64,000 nt of DNA. Source: Roseibium sp. HPY-6. GTDB taxonomy: Bacteria > Pseudomonadota > Alphaproteobacteria > Rhizobiales > Stappiaceae. Shown here in pieces: positions 17,439-26,320 of this stretch. The notes beneath the pieces are model-generated. The model saw nothing but the letters and a program-made list of their open reading frames with translations. It did no database searches and was not told where the DNA came from. The first letter of the stretch is position 1, and each line of letters begins with the position of its first letter. The position numbers and the translations under genes are program-made. The DNA lies in contig NZ_JBEWCD010000002.1 of assembly GCF_040530035.1 (NCBI RefSeq), forward strand, positions 1,922,001 to 1,986,000, in the 5' to 3' direction.

Positions 17439-19379
17439 TTATTGCCAAAACTCTTCCTGCCACGTCATTTGCGGCAGGTCTTCGACAACCTCAAAGGTCT
17501 TGGTCTGTGTAAATGTGCGTCCGTAGCGGTCCGTTGTCGTTACTTCGAGGGTATGAAGACCGACGGGCAGGTCTGCCGGCAATTCGGCCCGCCACAGGTG
17601 GCTGGATTTGGTCGACAGCATCCAGTTTTGGAATGGCCCGGCTGCACCCGTCCAATGCGTTCCCTGCCAGGTGTAGAAACCCGCTGTTTCCTCGCCACCT
17701 TCGGCGCTTCTTACAGCGATGCGGCCGTTGGTGGATTGCTTGGCAAGCGCAAGCGGGTCGGCATAGGTCGGGCCATCCAGAACCGCTTCGCCTTCACCTT
17801 TCTGGGTGCGCACAGCCTCTGTTGGTGTGCCGCCGTTGATGGCGAAAGACACTTTGCTTTCTTTCGATCCGTTCCACACGTTGATGGCCACAAAGGTCGT
17901 GTCGTTGAGGTCTTCACGGGTCAGCATGTCCATGTCGCCGAGGTCGTTCACGGTAACCGGTGGGATGATGTCGCTCGGTACATCATAGAGATCGGTATAG
18001 CTGACCAGTTTTTCCGCCCACTCGCGGAAGCGGGGGGTGTTGAAGGAAACGTGCAGCTGATCGGTCTCAGTGCCCTCGAAGGTCATATAGGTGTCGACAT
18101 AATCCGGTCCTGAGAAGTCCAGGACGTAATAGCCGCGCGGTGAACCGAGACGCTGCGTTCCATGCGGAACACCGCTGCTGTTCAGATCACCCGCCCACCA
18201 GGACCCGGACACGGCGCCGGTGACGATCTGGTGGAATTTTGCGGGGCCGGTGTTCGTCGCCGCTTCCCATCCTTCGAAGTACTCGCCAGGCAGGATCTGT
18301 TCGGTCGTGTGGGTGTGACCTGACAGGCCGAGGGCAGGGCGATCACCGATGAGTTCGTAGAGCTTGTCGAGATTGTCTACCTGGTGCTTCTGCGCCTCGG
18401 CATCCGTGTAGGTCACGAACGGAATGTGCGCATTCAAAACGATCAGCTTGTCCTGCGGCACGTTTGCAAGATCGTTTTTCAGCCATTCCAGCTGGCGCTC
18501 GGAGATGACGCCGTTGTAGGACGGCTTGGCCGAGAGATCACAGAACGAGTGGGCATCGACACCGTTACACGGATAGCGAACGTCATCGAGCACGACGAAA
18601 TGCACCTGACCGATGTCGAAGGAGTAGTATTCCGGGCCGAACTCGCGGCGAAAGGTATCGAAGCTGTCAGCATCGTTCTTGGCATCAAAGTCGAGGTCGT
18701 GATTGCCGGCGACATAATATTGCGGAACACCACCTGCAGCGATGATCTTTCTGAAACGGGGATAGAGCGAGAGGTCATCGCCCATCACGTCGCCTTCAAA
18801 GAGGAGGCACTGCGTTTCCGAATTGTCGCGGTTGGCCAGCATGTTGCCGACAGTCTGGCGGACATAGCTGATTTCCTGGTTTGAATAGGGCTGCGTATCC
18901 CCGAAAACCAGGCACTGGAAAGTGTCGCCCACCTGATCCTCGATCAGCGGAAAATTCACGGCTTGCGGCAAAGGGCCTGTCGGCTGGATGCCGCCGAAGC
19001 GCAAGTCCGGAGAACCGGCGACTTTGTGGACATAGTTAAACTGCGGAACCATGTCTTCGCTGAGCGGTGTCGCGTATCCTGCCGGCTTGGTGACAAAGAG
19101 ATTCATGTCGTCATAGGCCGGCAACTCATAGCGGCCATCGTCGCCGGTCACAACCACTTCGCGTCCGTTTGACACCAGAACGCCGGCAACACCTGCTTCG
19201 CCTTCATCCAGCTTCGAATTGCGGTTCGCATCGATAAATACTTTGCCGGTCGCTTTTTCTGCAGGCTGGTCGCCGCGTACAACGTCAACAGAACCGACGT
19301 AACTTGCATCTTTCGCGAATGCGCCGGGCGCAATCACGCTTGTGCCTGCCAGCAGCAGGGCCAAGGTCATTCTTTTCAT
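17439..19379 (-). CDS. Secreted calcineurin-like metallophosphoesterase, three-domain
   Basis: About 646 residues from ATG 19379, preceded by GGAGGC. A signal peptide (ends APGAFA) is followed by a beta-sandwich (about residues 45-140) with an EF-like DANRNSKLDEGE loop. Then comes a calcineurin-type phosphoesterase with all metal-binding blocks in order: LVFGDTQ, FEGDVMGDD, AGNHD, LNAHIPF and LSGHTHT. The C-terminal 200 residues form another beta-rich domain. The layout matches secreted phosphoesterases with MetallophosN and MetallophosC domains. The substrate, probably a phosphodiester or phosphomonoester in the periplasm, is unknown. Two CTGTCAT copies 110-140 bases upstream hint at phosphate control. 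Confidence 0.82.
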   Translation of the reverse strand: MKRMTLALLLAGTSVIAPGAFAKDASYVGSVDVVRGDQPAEKATGKVFIDANRNSKLDEGEAGVAGVLVSNGREVVVTGDDGRYELPAYDDMNLFVTKPAGYATPLSEDMVPQFNYVHKVAGSPDLRFGGIQPTGPLPQAVNFPLIEDQVGDTFQCLVFGDTQPYSNQEISYVRQTVGNMLANRDNSETQCLLFEGDVMGDDLSLYPRFRKIIAAGGVPQYYVAGNHDLDFDAKNDADSFDTFRREFGPEYYSFDIGQVHFVVLDDVRYPCNGVDAHSFCDLSAKPSYNGVISERQLEWLKNDLANVPQDKLIVLNAHIPFVTYTDAEAQKHQVDNLDKLYELIGDRPALGLSGHTHTTEQILPGEYFEGWEAATNTGPAKFHQIVTGAVSGSWWAGDLNSSGVPHGTQRLGSPRGYYVLDFSGPDYVDTYMTFEGTETDQLHVSFNTPRFREWAEKLVSYTDLYDVPSDIIPPVTVNDLGDMDMLTREDLNDTTFVAINVWNGSKESKVSFAINGGTPTEAVRTQKGEGEAVLDGPTYADPLALAKQSTNGRIAVRSAEGGEETAGFYTWQGTHWTGAAGPFQNWMLSTKSSHLWRAELPADLPVGLHTLEVTTTDRYGRTFTQTKTFEVVEDLPQMTWQEEFWQ

Positions 19380-19491
19380 GAGAGCCTCCGAGGGATAGGG
19401 CTGTTGGGTCAGCCAGCTCACACTTTGGTGGGCTTCAATGACGATAGGTTGTCCTTCACGTTAAAGTTTTGTGGCAGGGGTGGTGCACGCA

Positions 19492-19518
19492 CTGTCATGA
19501 AGTCAGCATAACTGTCAT
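19492..19518. promoter_or_regulatory. Possible PHO-box-like repeats
   Basis: CTGTCAT occurs at 19492-19498 and 19512-19518, a 20-base offset, with GTCA between. Real PHO boxes have such 7-mers at 11-base steps, so the spacing is not ideal. It lies upstream of the secreted phosphoesterase, a sensible PhoB target. Confidence 0.3.
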
Positions 19519-19598
19519 ATGCGCGTTTTGACACTTTTCGTTCTTTCAAAAAAAACGGCGGAAAAGCTGGCGTGAAAGCTGAAGCAAAAGACGTTTTC

Positions 19599-19620
19599 TC
19601 CTGACAGAAGGCTGTCAGGA
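19599..19620. promoter_or_regulatory. Perfect inverted repeat, probable operator of VOC-YafY pair
   Basis: TCCTGACAG at 19599-19607 and CTGTCAGGA at 19612-19620 form a perfect 9-bp inverted repeat around AAGG, 47 bases before the VOC gene. The regulator encoded directly after the VOC gene is the likely ligand. Confidence 0.5.
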
Positions 19621-19666
19621 GGACCTTGCTAGGGTGCTTCCATCACACCACGCAAGGAGACCGAAA

Positions 19667-20041
19667 ATGTCGTTTGCCCCTGATCATTTCACCGTCTGGA
19701 TGGAAATTCCCGTTTCTGATCTGGACAAGGCAATCAGCTTCTATAACGAAGTTTTTCAAACTGAACTCAACCGTGTGACGGACATGGGCCCCAACCATAT
19801 TGCCATGTTCCCGACCAAGGACCAGATGGGTGTCGCCGGGCATTTGTATCCTGGCAAGCCTGCGTCAAATGGCTCAGGACCGACAGTCCATATTGCCTGT
19901 CCTGACAGTCTTGAGGCCACAATGGAACGCTTTGCAAAAGCGGGCGGCGAGGTAGTATCCGACCCGATCGCAATCCCTTCCGGCCGATTCGCCTATGGAA
20001 CCGATCCGGACGGCAATTCGATCGGTTTGTTTGCCTCGTAA
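19667..20041 (+). CDS. VOC-family (glyoxalase/bleomycin-resistance fold) protein
   Basis: A 124-residue protein from ATG 19667, with AAGGAGA seven bases upstream. It shows the VOC pattern: VWMEIPVSDLDKAISFYNEVF at the N-terminus and SGRFAYGTDPDGNSIGLF at the C-terminus, where the final Glu metal ligand of true glyoxalases is replaced by Ser-Ile. It may therefore bind small molecules rather than catalyse. The gene is followed 12 bases later by a YafY/WYL regulator and preceded by a perfect inverted repeat, so the pair is probably a self-regulated unit. Confidence 0.85.
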   Translation: MSFAPDHFTVWMEIPVSDLDKAISFYNEVFQTELNRVTDMGPNHIAMFPTKDQMGVAGHLYPGKPASNGSGPTVHIACPDSLEATMERFAKAGGEVVSDPIAIPSGRFAYGTDPDGNSIGLFAS

Positions 20042-20053
20042 GGAGCCTGCCGC

Positions 20054-20755
20054 ATGAGACGAGCCGACCGCCTGTTCCAGATAGTTCAATATCTGCGTGG
20101 CGGACGGCTGGTCCGGGCACGTCAGTTGTCCGAATGGCTGGAAGTTTCGGAGCGGACCATATACCGCGATGTCGCCGATCTTCAGGCATCCGGCGTTCCC
20201 ATCGAGGGGGCAGCGGGTGTCGGCTATATCATGCGTGACGGCTACGATCTGCCGCCTCTGATGTTCACCCGAGACGAAATCGTTGCCCTTTTGGCTGGAG
20301 CCCGCCTGATACGTGCCTGGGGTGGTGCGGCCATGGCGCGTGCGGCCGAAGAGGCCATGATCAAGATTGACGCCGTCATTCCGGAAAAAGCGCGCGTTCG
20401 CCAAAACGAGGTAGAAATCCACGCCTTTGCGGCTGAGATGACACCGCAAGTGCGCACGCTTATCGATTTTCTTGAGGCATCGGCTGATGCGCGCAAGCGA
20501 TTGTCGATTTCCTATCTGGACGGCAAGGGCGATGCTTCCAGCCGGGTGATCCGGCCCCTCGGGCTCTGGTTCTGGGGCAAGGTCTGGACGTTGGTCGCCT
20601 GGTGCGAGCTTCGTCACGATTTTCGGATGTTTCGGCTAGACCGTATGTCGGACGCCACCGAAACGGGTGACAGTTTTCGCCCTGAACCCGGCAAGACATT
20701 GAAAGATTTTTATAGGGCCATGGAGCAACAAGGTTACGGACGCCCGAACGCATAG
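20054..20755 (+). CDS. YafY-type transcriptional regulator (HTH_11 + WYL)
   Basis: A 233-residue protein. The N-terminal DeoR-like HTH (RRADRLFQIVQYLRGGRLVRARQLSEWLEVSERTIYRDVADL) is followed by the linker GYIMRDGYDLPPLMFTRDE and a C-terminal WYL domain (LWFWGKVWTLVAWCELRHDFRMFRLDRM). WYL domains bind ligands such as nucleotides or nucleic acid and control the HTH. It overlaps no gene but lies 12 bases after the VOC gene; the 9-bp inverted repeat at 19599 is the likely operator. YafY-VOC pairs recur in proteobacteria. Confidence 0.88.
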   Translation: MRRADRLFQIVQYLRGGRLVRARQLSEWLEVSERTIYRDVADLQASGVPIEGAAGVGYIMRDGYDLPPLMFTRDEIVALLAGARLIRAWGGAAMARAAEEAMIKIDAVIPEKARVRQNEVEIHAFAAEMTPQVRTLIDFLEASADARKRLSISYLDGKGDASSRVIRPLGLWFWGKVWTLVAWCELRHDFRMFRLDRMSDATETGDSFRPEPGKTLKDFYRAMEQQGYGRPNA

Positions 20756-20772
20756 TGCCATATGCTCAAGGA

Positions 20773-21795
20773 TCAAAACCGGGTCGGAATATTCTTTGGC
20801 GTGACCACTTGTATGTCGCTTTCCCAAACGTCCGGTGGAGCACCGATGCCGTGAAAGGAAAGAATGTGCCGCAACGCCGCCCGCATGTCGTCGCGCAGGT
20901 CATGGTGAAGCACCAGCGAAAGCTTCTCGGCGCGCAAAAGCTCCAGATTGTCTTCGTCAAGATCATGGGCGATGAACACGGCGGGTGATTTGCCGGCCGC
21001 TTCAAGCGCTCCCAGAACCGCAACATTCCCGCCGCCCATGGAATAGACGCCGGCGATCTCCTGCTCGCCATTAAGCTGCTGGCCAACTTCCTGTGCCGTC
21101 GCCGGGCTGAGGCCACCACCGCCGCTGGCGTCGATGAGTTCGATGTCCGGCCGGTGCTGATGAAGTTCAGCGCGAAATGCCGTGAAGCGCTCTTCTTCGC
21201 CCTGGAAGGTGTGCTGGCTGAGCGTCGTCAATACGCATCTTTGACCGTCATGCAGAAGCTTGTGCATGAGATAAGCTGCTGTTTGGCCCGCTCTGGCGTT
21301 GTTAAGGCCTGCATAGGCAAGCCTTTCTGAACCCGGTATGTCCGTGAAGAGCGTGAGAACGGGGATGCCCTTGCGAACGAGGAGTGCAATGGCTTCTCGA
21401 ACGCCTTCCGTATCCCTGGCTTTGAGACAAACGCCCTGGCTGCCCCGGCTGCGGATACGCTCCAGGCACGAGACGGTCTCAGCCGTTGTCATCATTTCGG
21501 AAAAAACAAAGCGGGGTCTGAGCGCCGCAGGTCTGAAATCGGGCAACACCGCCTCTGTCGCCTTACGGATTTCACGCGTGAAGCGGGCAGGAGCTTCCAC
21601 AACGATATCGATGAAGAAGCGTCGGCCCCTGGCGGCCAGCTGTGCCTCCTGGCGCGCAAGTTCCTCAATGGCATCGGTCACGCGCCGGCGCGTCTGGGGA
21701 CTGACGTTTGCACGATTGTTCAAGACCCGGTCGATGGTGGCAGTGCTCAGACCCGATTGAAGCGCGATTTCCTTGACGGGGAAACGGTGTGTCAT
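20773..21795 (-). CDS. LacI-family transcriptional regulator
   Basis: About 340 residues from ATG 21795 (MTHRFPVKEIALQSGLS); an ATG at 21831 is also in frame. Residues 1-50 are the LacI HTH with hinge (VKEIALQSGLSTATIDRVLNNRANVSPQTRRRV). The rest is a periplasmic-binding-protein-like sensor of sugar type (ERLAYAGLNNARAGQTAAYLMHKLL, VAVLGALEAAGKSPAVFIAHDLDEDN). No sugar operon is adjacent, so its target is not visible; it is divergent from the T6SS-like island start but separated by 323 bases. Confidence 0.85.
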   Translation of the reverse strand: MTHRFPVKEIALQSGLSTATIDRVLNNRANVSPQTRRRVTDAIEELARQEAQLAARGRRFFIDIVVEAPARFTREIRKATEAVLPDFRPAALRPRFVFSEMMTTAETVSCLERIRSRGSQGVCLKARDTEGVREAIALLVRKGIPVLTLFTDIPGSERLAYAGLNNARAGQTAAYLMHKLLHDGQRCVLTTLSQHTFQGEEERFTAFRAELHQHRPDIELIDASGGGGLSPATAQEVGQQLNGEQEIAGVYSMGGGNVAVLGALEAAGKSPAVFIAHDLDEDNLELLRAEKLSLVLHHDLRDDMRAALRHILSFHGIGAPPDVWESDIQVVTPKNIPTRF

Positions 21796-22118
21796 GCAAT
21801 GAAGTTTGGTTTTGATCACAACGTCTTGCAAGTCTCATATAGACGGATCGCGGCTGCCGGTTGCGGCTGAATACACGCACAGGGAAAAGCATTGCGAAGT
21901 TGTGTTCTTAAAGGTCAGAACATAAATTTTCGTTTGTTCTGCACATTCGATTTTGTGGTGTTATTGAGTTTTCTGCACGTGTTCATTAAGTCCAACGTCA
22001 CAGTTTTGTGACATAGATCACGTCTCAAGGTGTCAGAAGTGCTAAGTAGGAACGAAGCAGAACCTGCCGCCGTCGTGTCTCCCACGATAAACAAAACAAG
22101 ACGTTAGGAGAAACAACC
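21796..22118. other. Intergenic control region before the T6SS-like island
   Basis: A 323-bp gap between the divergent LacI-type gene and the spike-like gene. It is AT-richer than its flanks, holds a CRP/FNR-like site (22007-22022) overlapping a GTCACA/TGTGAC inverted repeat (21997-22012), and ends with AGGAGA seven bases before ATG 22119. No open frame in it looks coding. Confidence 0.55.
22007..22022. promoter_or_regulatory. CRP/FNR-like binding site
   Basis: TGTGACATAGATCACG matches TGTGA-N6-TCACA at nine of ten defined positions. It lies 97 bases before the first gene of the T6SS-like island and would place that island under a CRP/FNR-family regulator. Confidence 0.5.
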
Positions 22119-23033
22119 ATGCCACCTCGCGCCGGTCACAATTCACGAAATGCAAGACGGACGATGTTTTATCTCGTTCCTTCGAACAGCAACAGCGATT
22201 CGACGGACAACATTGGAACGTTTCTGCGTTTAGGCGAGTATTCGGAAGTCGAGCGGCGTTCGTTCGAGAACCAGCACCACGACGAACTGTTTCCCGCCAA
22301 GCACATTTCCGACGAGGAAGACGACACCTCGGTCTACACGAATGCTGCCGGCGGGTCACAAGGCATCATGATGTCGTGCGATGGCCGCATTCTGCTCAAA
22401 TCCGCCGAACGCATGTACATTGAATCGGCAGACTACCACCAGAAGACAAACGGTGACCATGTTCTCGATGTTGACGGCAGCATGTCCACGGTGGTCGAGG
22501 ACAATATCGACGTAAGCACTGAAAAAGGGAACATGACGCTTAAGAGCGCGAGCAAGATGAAGCTCGAGTGCAACGATCAGGAAGTCAAGGTAAAGGGAAA
22601 GTCAGACCATACCTACGACAAGTCTCATACGATAAAGTACAAGGGCTCCTACTTCAGCGAGAAGTACGGATGGGATTTCCAGAGCATTTTCGGCATGAAC
22701 ATGACCACCTACTACGGTGGCATCATGGAATCTGTCTATGGTGTGCGCATGCAGTTCGACAAATTCAACTTCATGTCGGATTGGGTCTCGCTTAACTGGA
22801 AAGGGACGCAGATCGACCTGCGCGGCATTGTCATGAAAAAGGTGACCGCAAAATTCGGCTCCACGGACTGCAAGGCCGAGTGGGACGAGATCATGGTCGG
22901 GCTGCAGGGCATGAAGGCAGAGGCGACCCGCCTGGAAGCGAAACGCAAGGAACTGGCGATCAAGAGCGGCGAAATCGACATGCAGAACAACCGCGTTGGC
23001 GCAAGGCTCGTCGGTATTGAATGCATCGTATAA
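22119..23033 (+). CDS. VgrG-like beta-helix spike protein (no gp27-like base)
   Basis: A 304-residue protein from ATG 22119, with AGGAGA upstream. The central part has short alternating strands (GRILLKSAERMYIESADYH, NMTLKSASKMKLECND, EVKVKGKSDHTYDKSH) like the C-terminal beta-helix needle of VgrG/gp5. The N-terminal gp27/gp44-like domains of VgrG are missing, and the last 50 residues are a charged helix. It heads a run of DUF2169, pentapeptide, DUF4150 and DUF3540 genes, all of which accompany type VI secretion. It could be a stand-alone tip or adaptor; the assignment rests on repeat pattern and context. Confidence 0.5.
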   Translation: MPPRAGHNSRNARRTMFYLVPSNSNSDSTDNIGTFLRLGEYSEVERRSFENQHHDELFPAKHISDEEDDTSVYTNAAGGSQGIMMSCDGRILLKSAERMYIESADYHQKTNGDHVLDVDGSMSTVVEDNIDVSTEKGNMTLKSASKMKLECNDQEVKVKGKSDHTYDKSHTIKYKGSYFSEKYGWDFQSIFGMNMTTYYGGIMESVYGVRMQFDKFNFMSDWVSLNWKGTQIDLRGIVMKKVTAKFGSTDCKAEWDEIMVGLQGMKAEATRLEAKRKELAIKSGEIDMQNNRVGARLVGIECIV

Positions 23034-23128
23034 CGCGCTCGACCGAGCTGACCGGTCATCTGGTCAACGGGAAACGGACGCCAACTGCGCTAGGACAAAG
23101 CGCACGCCCCTGATGAGGAAGATGGTTT

Positions 23129-26100
23129 TTGCCTGCTATCATTAAGCCGTCCAGAGTTTCGGTCGCACACCAGACCGAGCCAACGCGAGACGGCGCTCTG
23201 ACAACAGTCTCAGCATACATCCTTTTTGATTTCGCCGAACCGGGCCGGCTCCTGACGGAGCAGGCGCTTTGGCCGATGGTGGCGGACCAGATGCCGAACC
23301 AGGCGATATTCGACCGTGGACAGCCGAAGCCGAAAGGCGATCTTATCATCGCGGGCTGTGCACTTTCGCCAACGGACGATCCCATCGATGCGATCCGTGT
23401 CACGGCGCAATTCGGTGCTTTTGAAAAACAGCTGGCCGTTTTTGGTGACCGTTTCTGGCAGCGCACCGAAGAGGGTGTGCGCATGAGCCGCCCGGTCCCG
23501 TTTCTGGAGATGCCTGTTGGCGATCAACAGGCTTTCGGTGGGCCTGGTTACCTGCTCAATCAGCGTGGCAAAGGTTTTGGCGCGAGGCAGTTGCTTGAAG
23601 CGGGTTTGCCGGCGCCTCTCCCGAATGTTGAAAACGCAAACCGCCTGATCAAGTCTCATGAAGATCAGCTGCATCCGGCCTTCTTGGGCCCTATCGCTCC
23701 GGACGACGCCGCGCGTCTGCAACTGCTTGGAACATATGATCAACACTGGGTCGACAATGTCTCGCCCTTAAAACCGGACGATTTCAATCCTCTCTACAAC
23801 TGCGACGCTCCGACAGACCAGCGTTTCGACGGCTTCTTCGAAGGCGGAGAAACTTTTGCGATCGCCGGTATGTCGCGCGGCACGCCTTCGGTTGGTGGGC
23901 AAATTCCACGACTTACCGCGCGTTGCTTTTATCAGCTGGAGCAAAGTGAAGATCTCGCGGAGACTGTGATGCGGTGCGACACCGTAACGCTTTTTCCGAA
24001 TGTTCAAAAAGCGACGCTGACATTCCGGGGTCTCATCCGGGCGCAGGACAGGTTTGCCCAGGATATTGCTGCGATCATGCTGGCGCTCGAAGAAACGGAC
24101 ACCGCGCGCCGGGATCCGGCTTACTACGTTGATGTCTACAAGAAACGTAGATCAAAGACCGAAGCGCACAAATATGCGCTCGCGGACTACCAGTTGATGC
24201 CGCAAGCCGATCCGAGAATCCTCAGCGAAAGACGCAAGCGCAAGCTCGAGAAAGCGGCTGCCGATCGCGAAAGATTTGTGGCCAACCAGAATTGGGCAAC
24301 GGCCAAAATGCTCGAGGACGAAGGTCTTCCGGGCGACCTTTTCCCCCCGCGTGATACACAGATCATGGACGACATCCCCCTTGTCGCGCAGCCGACGCGG
24401 GAGGAAATGGAAAACGGCGAAGTGGATATCGCCGCCCTGCTTGACGAGGTCAAGGAGGTGGAAGACGCACTCTTGGAAAAGCGTGACCACGAGATGGTTC
24501 GGGCGGAATTGCAGCGCAGAATGCTGATTGAGGCAATTCCGAGGGAGCGTGCAACGCCAAACATGCTCAAGCCGATCGCCGAAGAAGCATTGGTTGAAAA
24601 ATACCCGAATGTCCAACTGGATCCGGAAATCGTCGACAGTCTGAAACAGATCATGGCTGGATTGTCTTCCTTGAAGGACCGAGACGAAACAGGCATTGCA
24701 TCAGGGATCGGAAACGACAGCGACATCAACGACAGTGCCGCTCGGACGCTCGATGCCCTGTTCGGTCCGAACGACAAACAGTCCACGGAAGAAATTGAAA
24801 GCACATTCAAGAAGGCTGTTGCGAGGGCTTTGAAGCAGCCTGAGGGCAATATTCTTGCAGACTTCAGAACCGCATTGCAGGAAACGGATTTGTCTGGGCT
24901 CGACACGCTCGATACAGGAGATCATGAGCCGCAGACCGGTGTTGAGGATCAGTTCGATGTCCTCTTGGCAGAGCTGTCGTCGCCAGCTACCGACGCCTCA
25001 ACTGATGCACGCGCTGCTCCCGGTCTGTTGCTTTCAGCCCCCGAACGGGAAGGCGGTAGCATTCAAGAGGAACCTTCGGGCCTCAGTCAGACAAATGGCA
25101 AGCGCGGCGAGATGGTCGACGCGTTGCTGCGCCATGGCAAGTCACTCGATGCGAACGGCTTTCCCTCTGCAGAAAACCAGGCGCCGGATGCATCGTCGCA
25201 TTCGATGATGGCGACCGCCATGGACCGGTTAAACGAGGCAGACGAACTGCTCGACGAGAATATGACTGTCGCGCGGCAGAACTCTCCGACACCGCTCTTC
25301 CCCCTTGATACGTTACCGGAGGCCGTTGCGGAGCGTTTGGGCATCCTGATTGCAGAAAAGCTCGCCGAAAAGCATGATTTCAAGGGAGCTGACCTGGCCG
25401 GAGCGGATCTTCGCGAGGTCGACTTCAGCGGGATGGATTTGCGCGGCACGTTCTTTGAACAGGCCGATTTGACGGGAGCGCGCTTTTCGGGATGCGACCT
25501 GTCTGGAGCCGTTTTCGCAGGTGCGACGCTCGATGGTGCCAATCTTTCCCGGACTGACCTCAGCAGGGCCAATCTCAGCAAGGTGAGCGCAAGAGGCGTG
25601 CGCCTCGATGGTACCAAACTGCACGATCTTGTCATTTTTCAATCCGACTTTTCGCAGAGTACAGGCATCGATGTGACCCTGGATAAAGTGCGTTTCATTG
25701 AGGCAAAGCTTGACAATGTCGCACTTGGCGCGAGCCGGCTGACCGATTGCCAGTTCTTGTCCGGCAGCGCCGAGGGTTTTGCCGCGCCGGACTCCCGGCT
25801 ACTGCGCACGATGTTCATCATGCTTCAGATGAACACCATGGATCTGTCTGGCTGCGATCTGGAGCGGATCGGTTTCATGGAAGTTCCTGCCCGGAAATCG
25901 AATTTCAGGAAGGGAAAATGGAAATCCGTCGGGTTCATGGGCGGCTGTGATCTGACGGGGTCCAGATTCGATGCTCTTGAAGCTGTCGACAGTTCGTTCA
26001 ACTCAGCCAGGATGCAGGCGTGCTGCTTCTTGCGGGCAAACGGTAACGCTTGTTTTTTCAACGCTTGCGACCTGGAAGCCAACGACTTTCGCCTGGCCTC

Positions 26101-26320
26101 GTTTCACAACACGCTATTCGGACGCTCGACATTCGCAGGCAGCGACTTCTTTGGCGCTAATCTGTTCATGGCCGCATTGACCGCAGCGGATTTGCGGGGT
26201 TGCTCAATGCGCGGAGCCAATCTTTTCGCAGCGGACCTGATGGACGCGAAGCTGGCAGGATGCGATCTGTCCGGCGCCAACCTTGGCATGACGATGTTGG
26301 GAGGTGCCGCACATGCCTAA
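23129..26320 (+). CDS. DUF2169 protein fused to pentapeptide repeats
   Basis: A 1063-residue protein starting at TTG 23129, with GAGGAAG eight bases upstream; the only ATG nearby is out of frame. Residues 1-290 are DUF2169 (MPAIIKPSRVSV, GTYDQHWVDNVSPLKPDDFNPLYNCDAP), a domain linked to T6SS cargo loading. Residues 330-730 are a charged, probably flexible helical linker. From about 745 to the end there are pentapeptide repeats of the A(D/N)LxG type (ADLAGADLREVDFSGMDL), forming a right-handed quadrilateral beta-helix. Its last bases overlap the next pentapeptide gene, so the two are translationally coupled. It is probably an adaptor or carrier; enzyme activity is not suggested. Confidence 0.78.
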   Translation: MPAIIKPSRVSVAHQTEPTRDGALTTVSAYILFDFAEPGRLLTEQALWPMVADQMPNQAIFDRGQPKPKGDLIIAGCALSPTDDPIDAIRVTAQFGAFEKQLAVFGDRFWQRTEEGVRMSRPVPFLEMPVGDQQAFGGPGYLLNQRGKGFGARQLLEAGLPAPLPNVENANRLIKSHEDQLHPAFLGPIAPDDAARLQLLGTYDQHWVDNVSPLKPDDFNPLYNCDAPTDQRFDGFFEGGETFAIAGMSRGTPSVGGQIPRLTARCFYQLEQSEDLAETVMRCDTVTLFPNVQKATLTFRGLIRAQDRFAQDIAAIMLALEETDTARRDPAYYVDVYKKRRSKTEAHKYALADYQLMPQADPRILSERRKRKLEKAAADRERFVANQNWATAKMLEDEGLPGDLFPPRDTQIMDDIPLVAQPTREEMENGEVDIAALLDEVKEVEDALLEKRDHEMVRAELQRRMLIEAIPRERATPNMLKPIAEEALVEKYPNVQLDPEIVDSLKQIMAGLSSLKDRDETGIASGIGNDSDINDSAARTLDALFGPNDKQSTEEIESTFKKAVARALKQPEGNILADFRTALQETDLSGLDTLDTGDHEPQTGVEDQFDVLLAELSSPATDASTDARAAPGLLLSAPEREGGSIQEEPSGLSQTNGKRGEMVDALLRHGKSLDANGFPSAENQAPDASSHSMMATAMDRLNEADELLDENMTVARQNSPTPLFPLDTLPEAVAERLGILIAEKLAEKHDFKGADLAGADLREVDFSGMDLRGTFFEQADLTGARFSGCDLSGAVFAGATLDGANLSRTDLSRANLSKVSARGVRLDGTKLHDLVIFQSDFSQSTGIDVTLDKVRFIEAKLDNVALGASRLTDCQFLSGSAEGFAAPDSRLLRTMFIMLQMNTMDLSGCDLERIGFMEVPARKSNFRKGKWKSVGFMGGCDLTGSRFDALEAVDSSFNSARMQACCFLRANGNACFFNACDLEANDFRLASFHNTLFGRSTFAGSDFFGANLFMAALTAADLRGCSMRGANLFAADLMDAKLAGCDLSGANLGMTMLGGAAHA

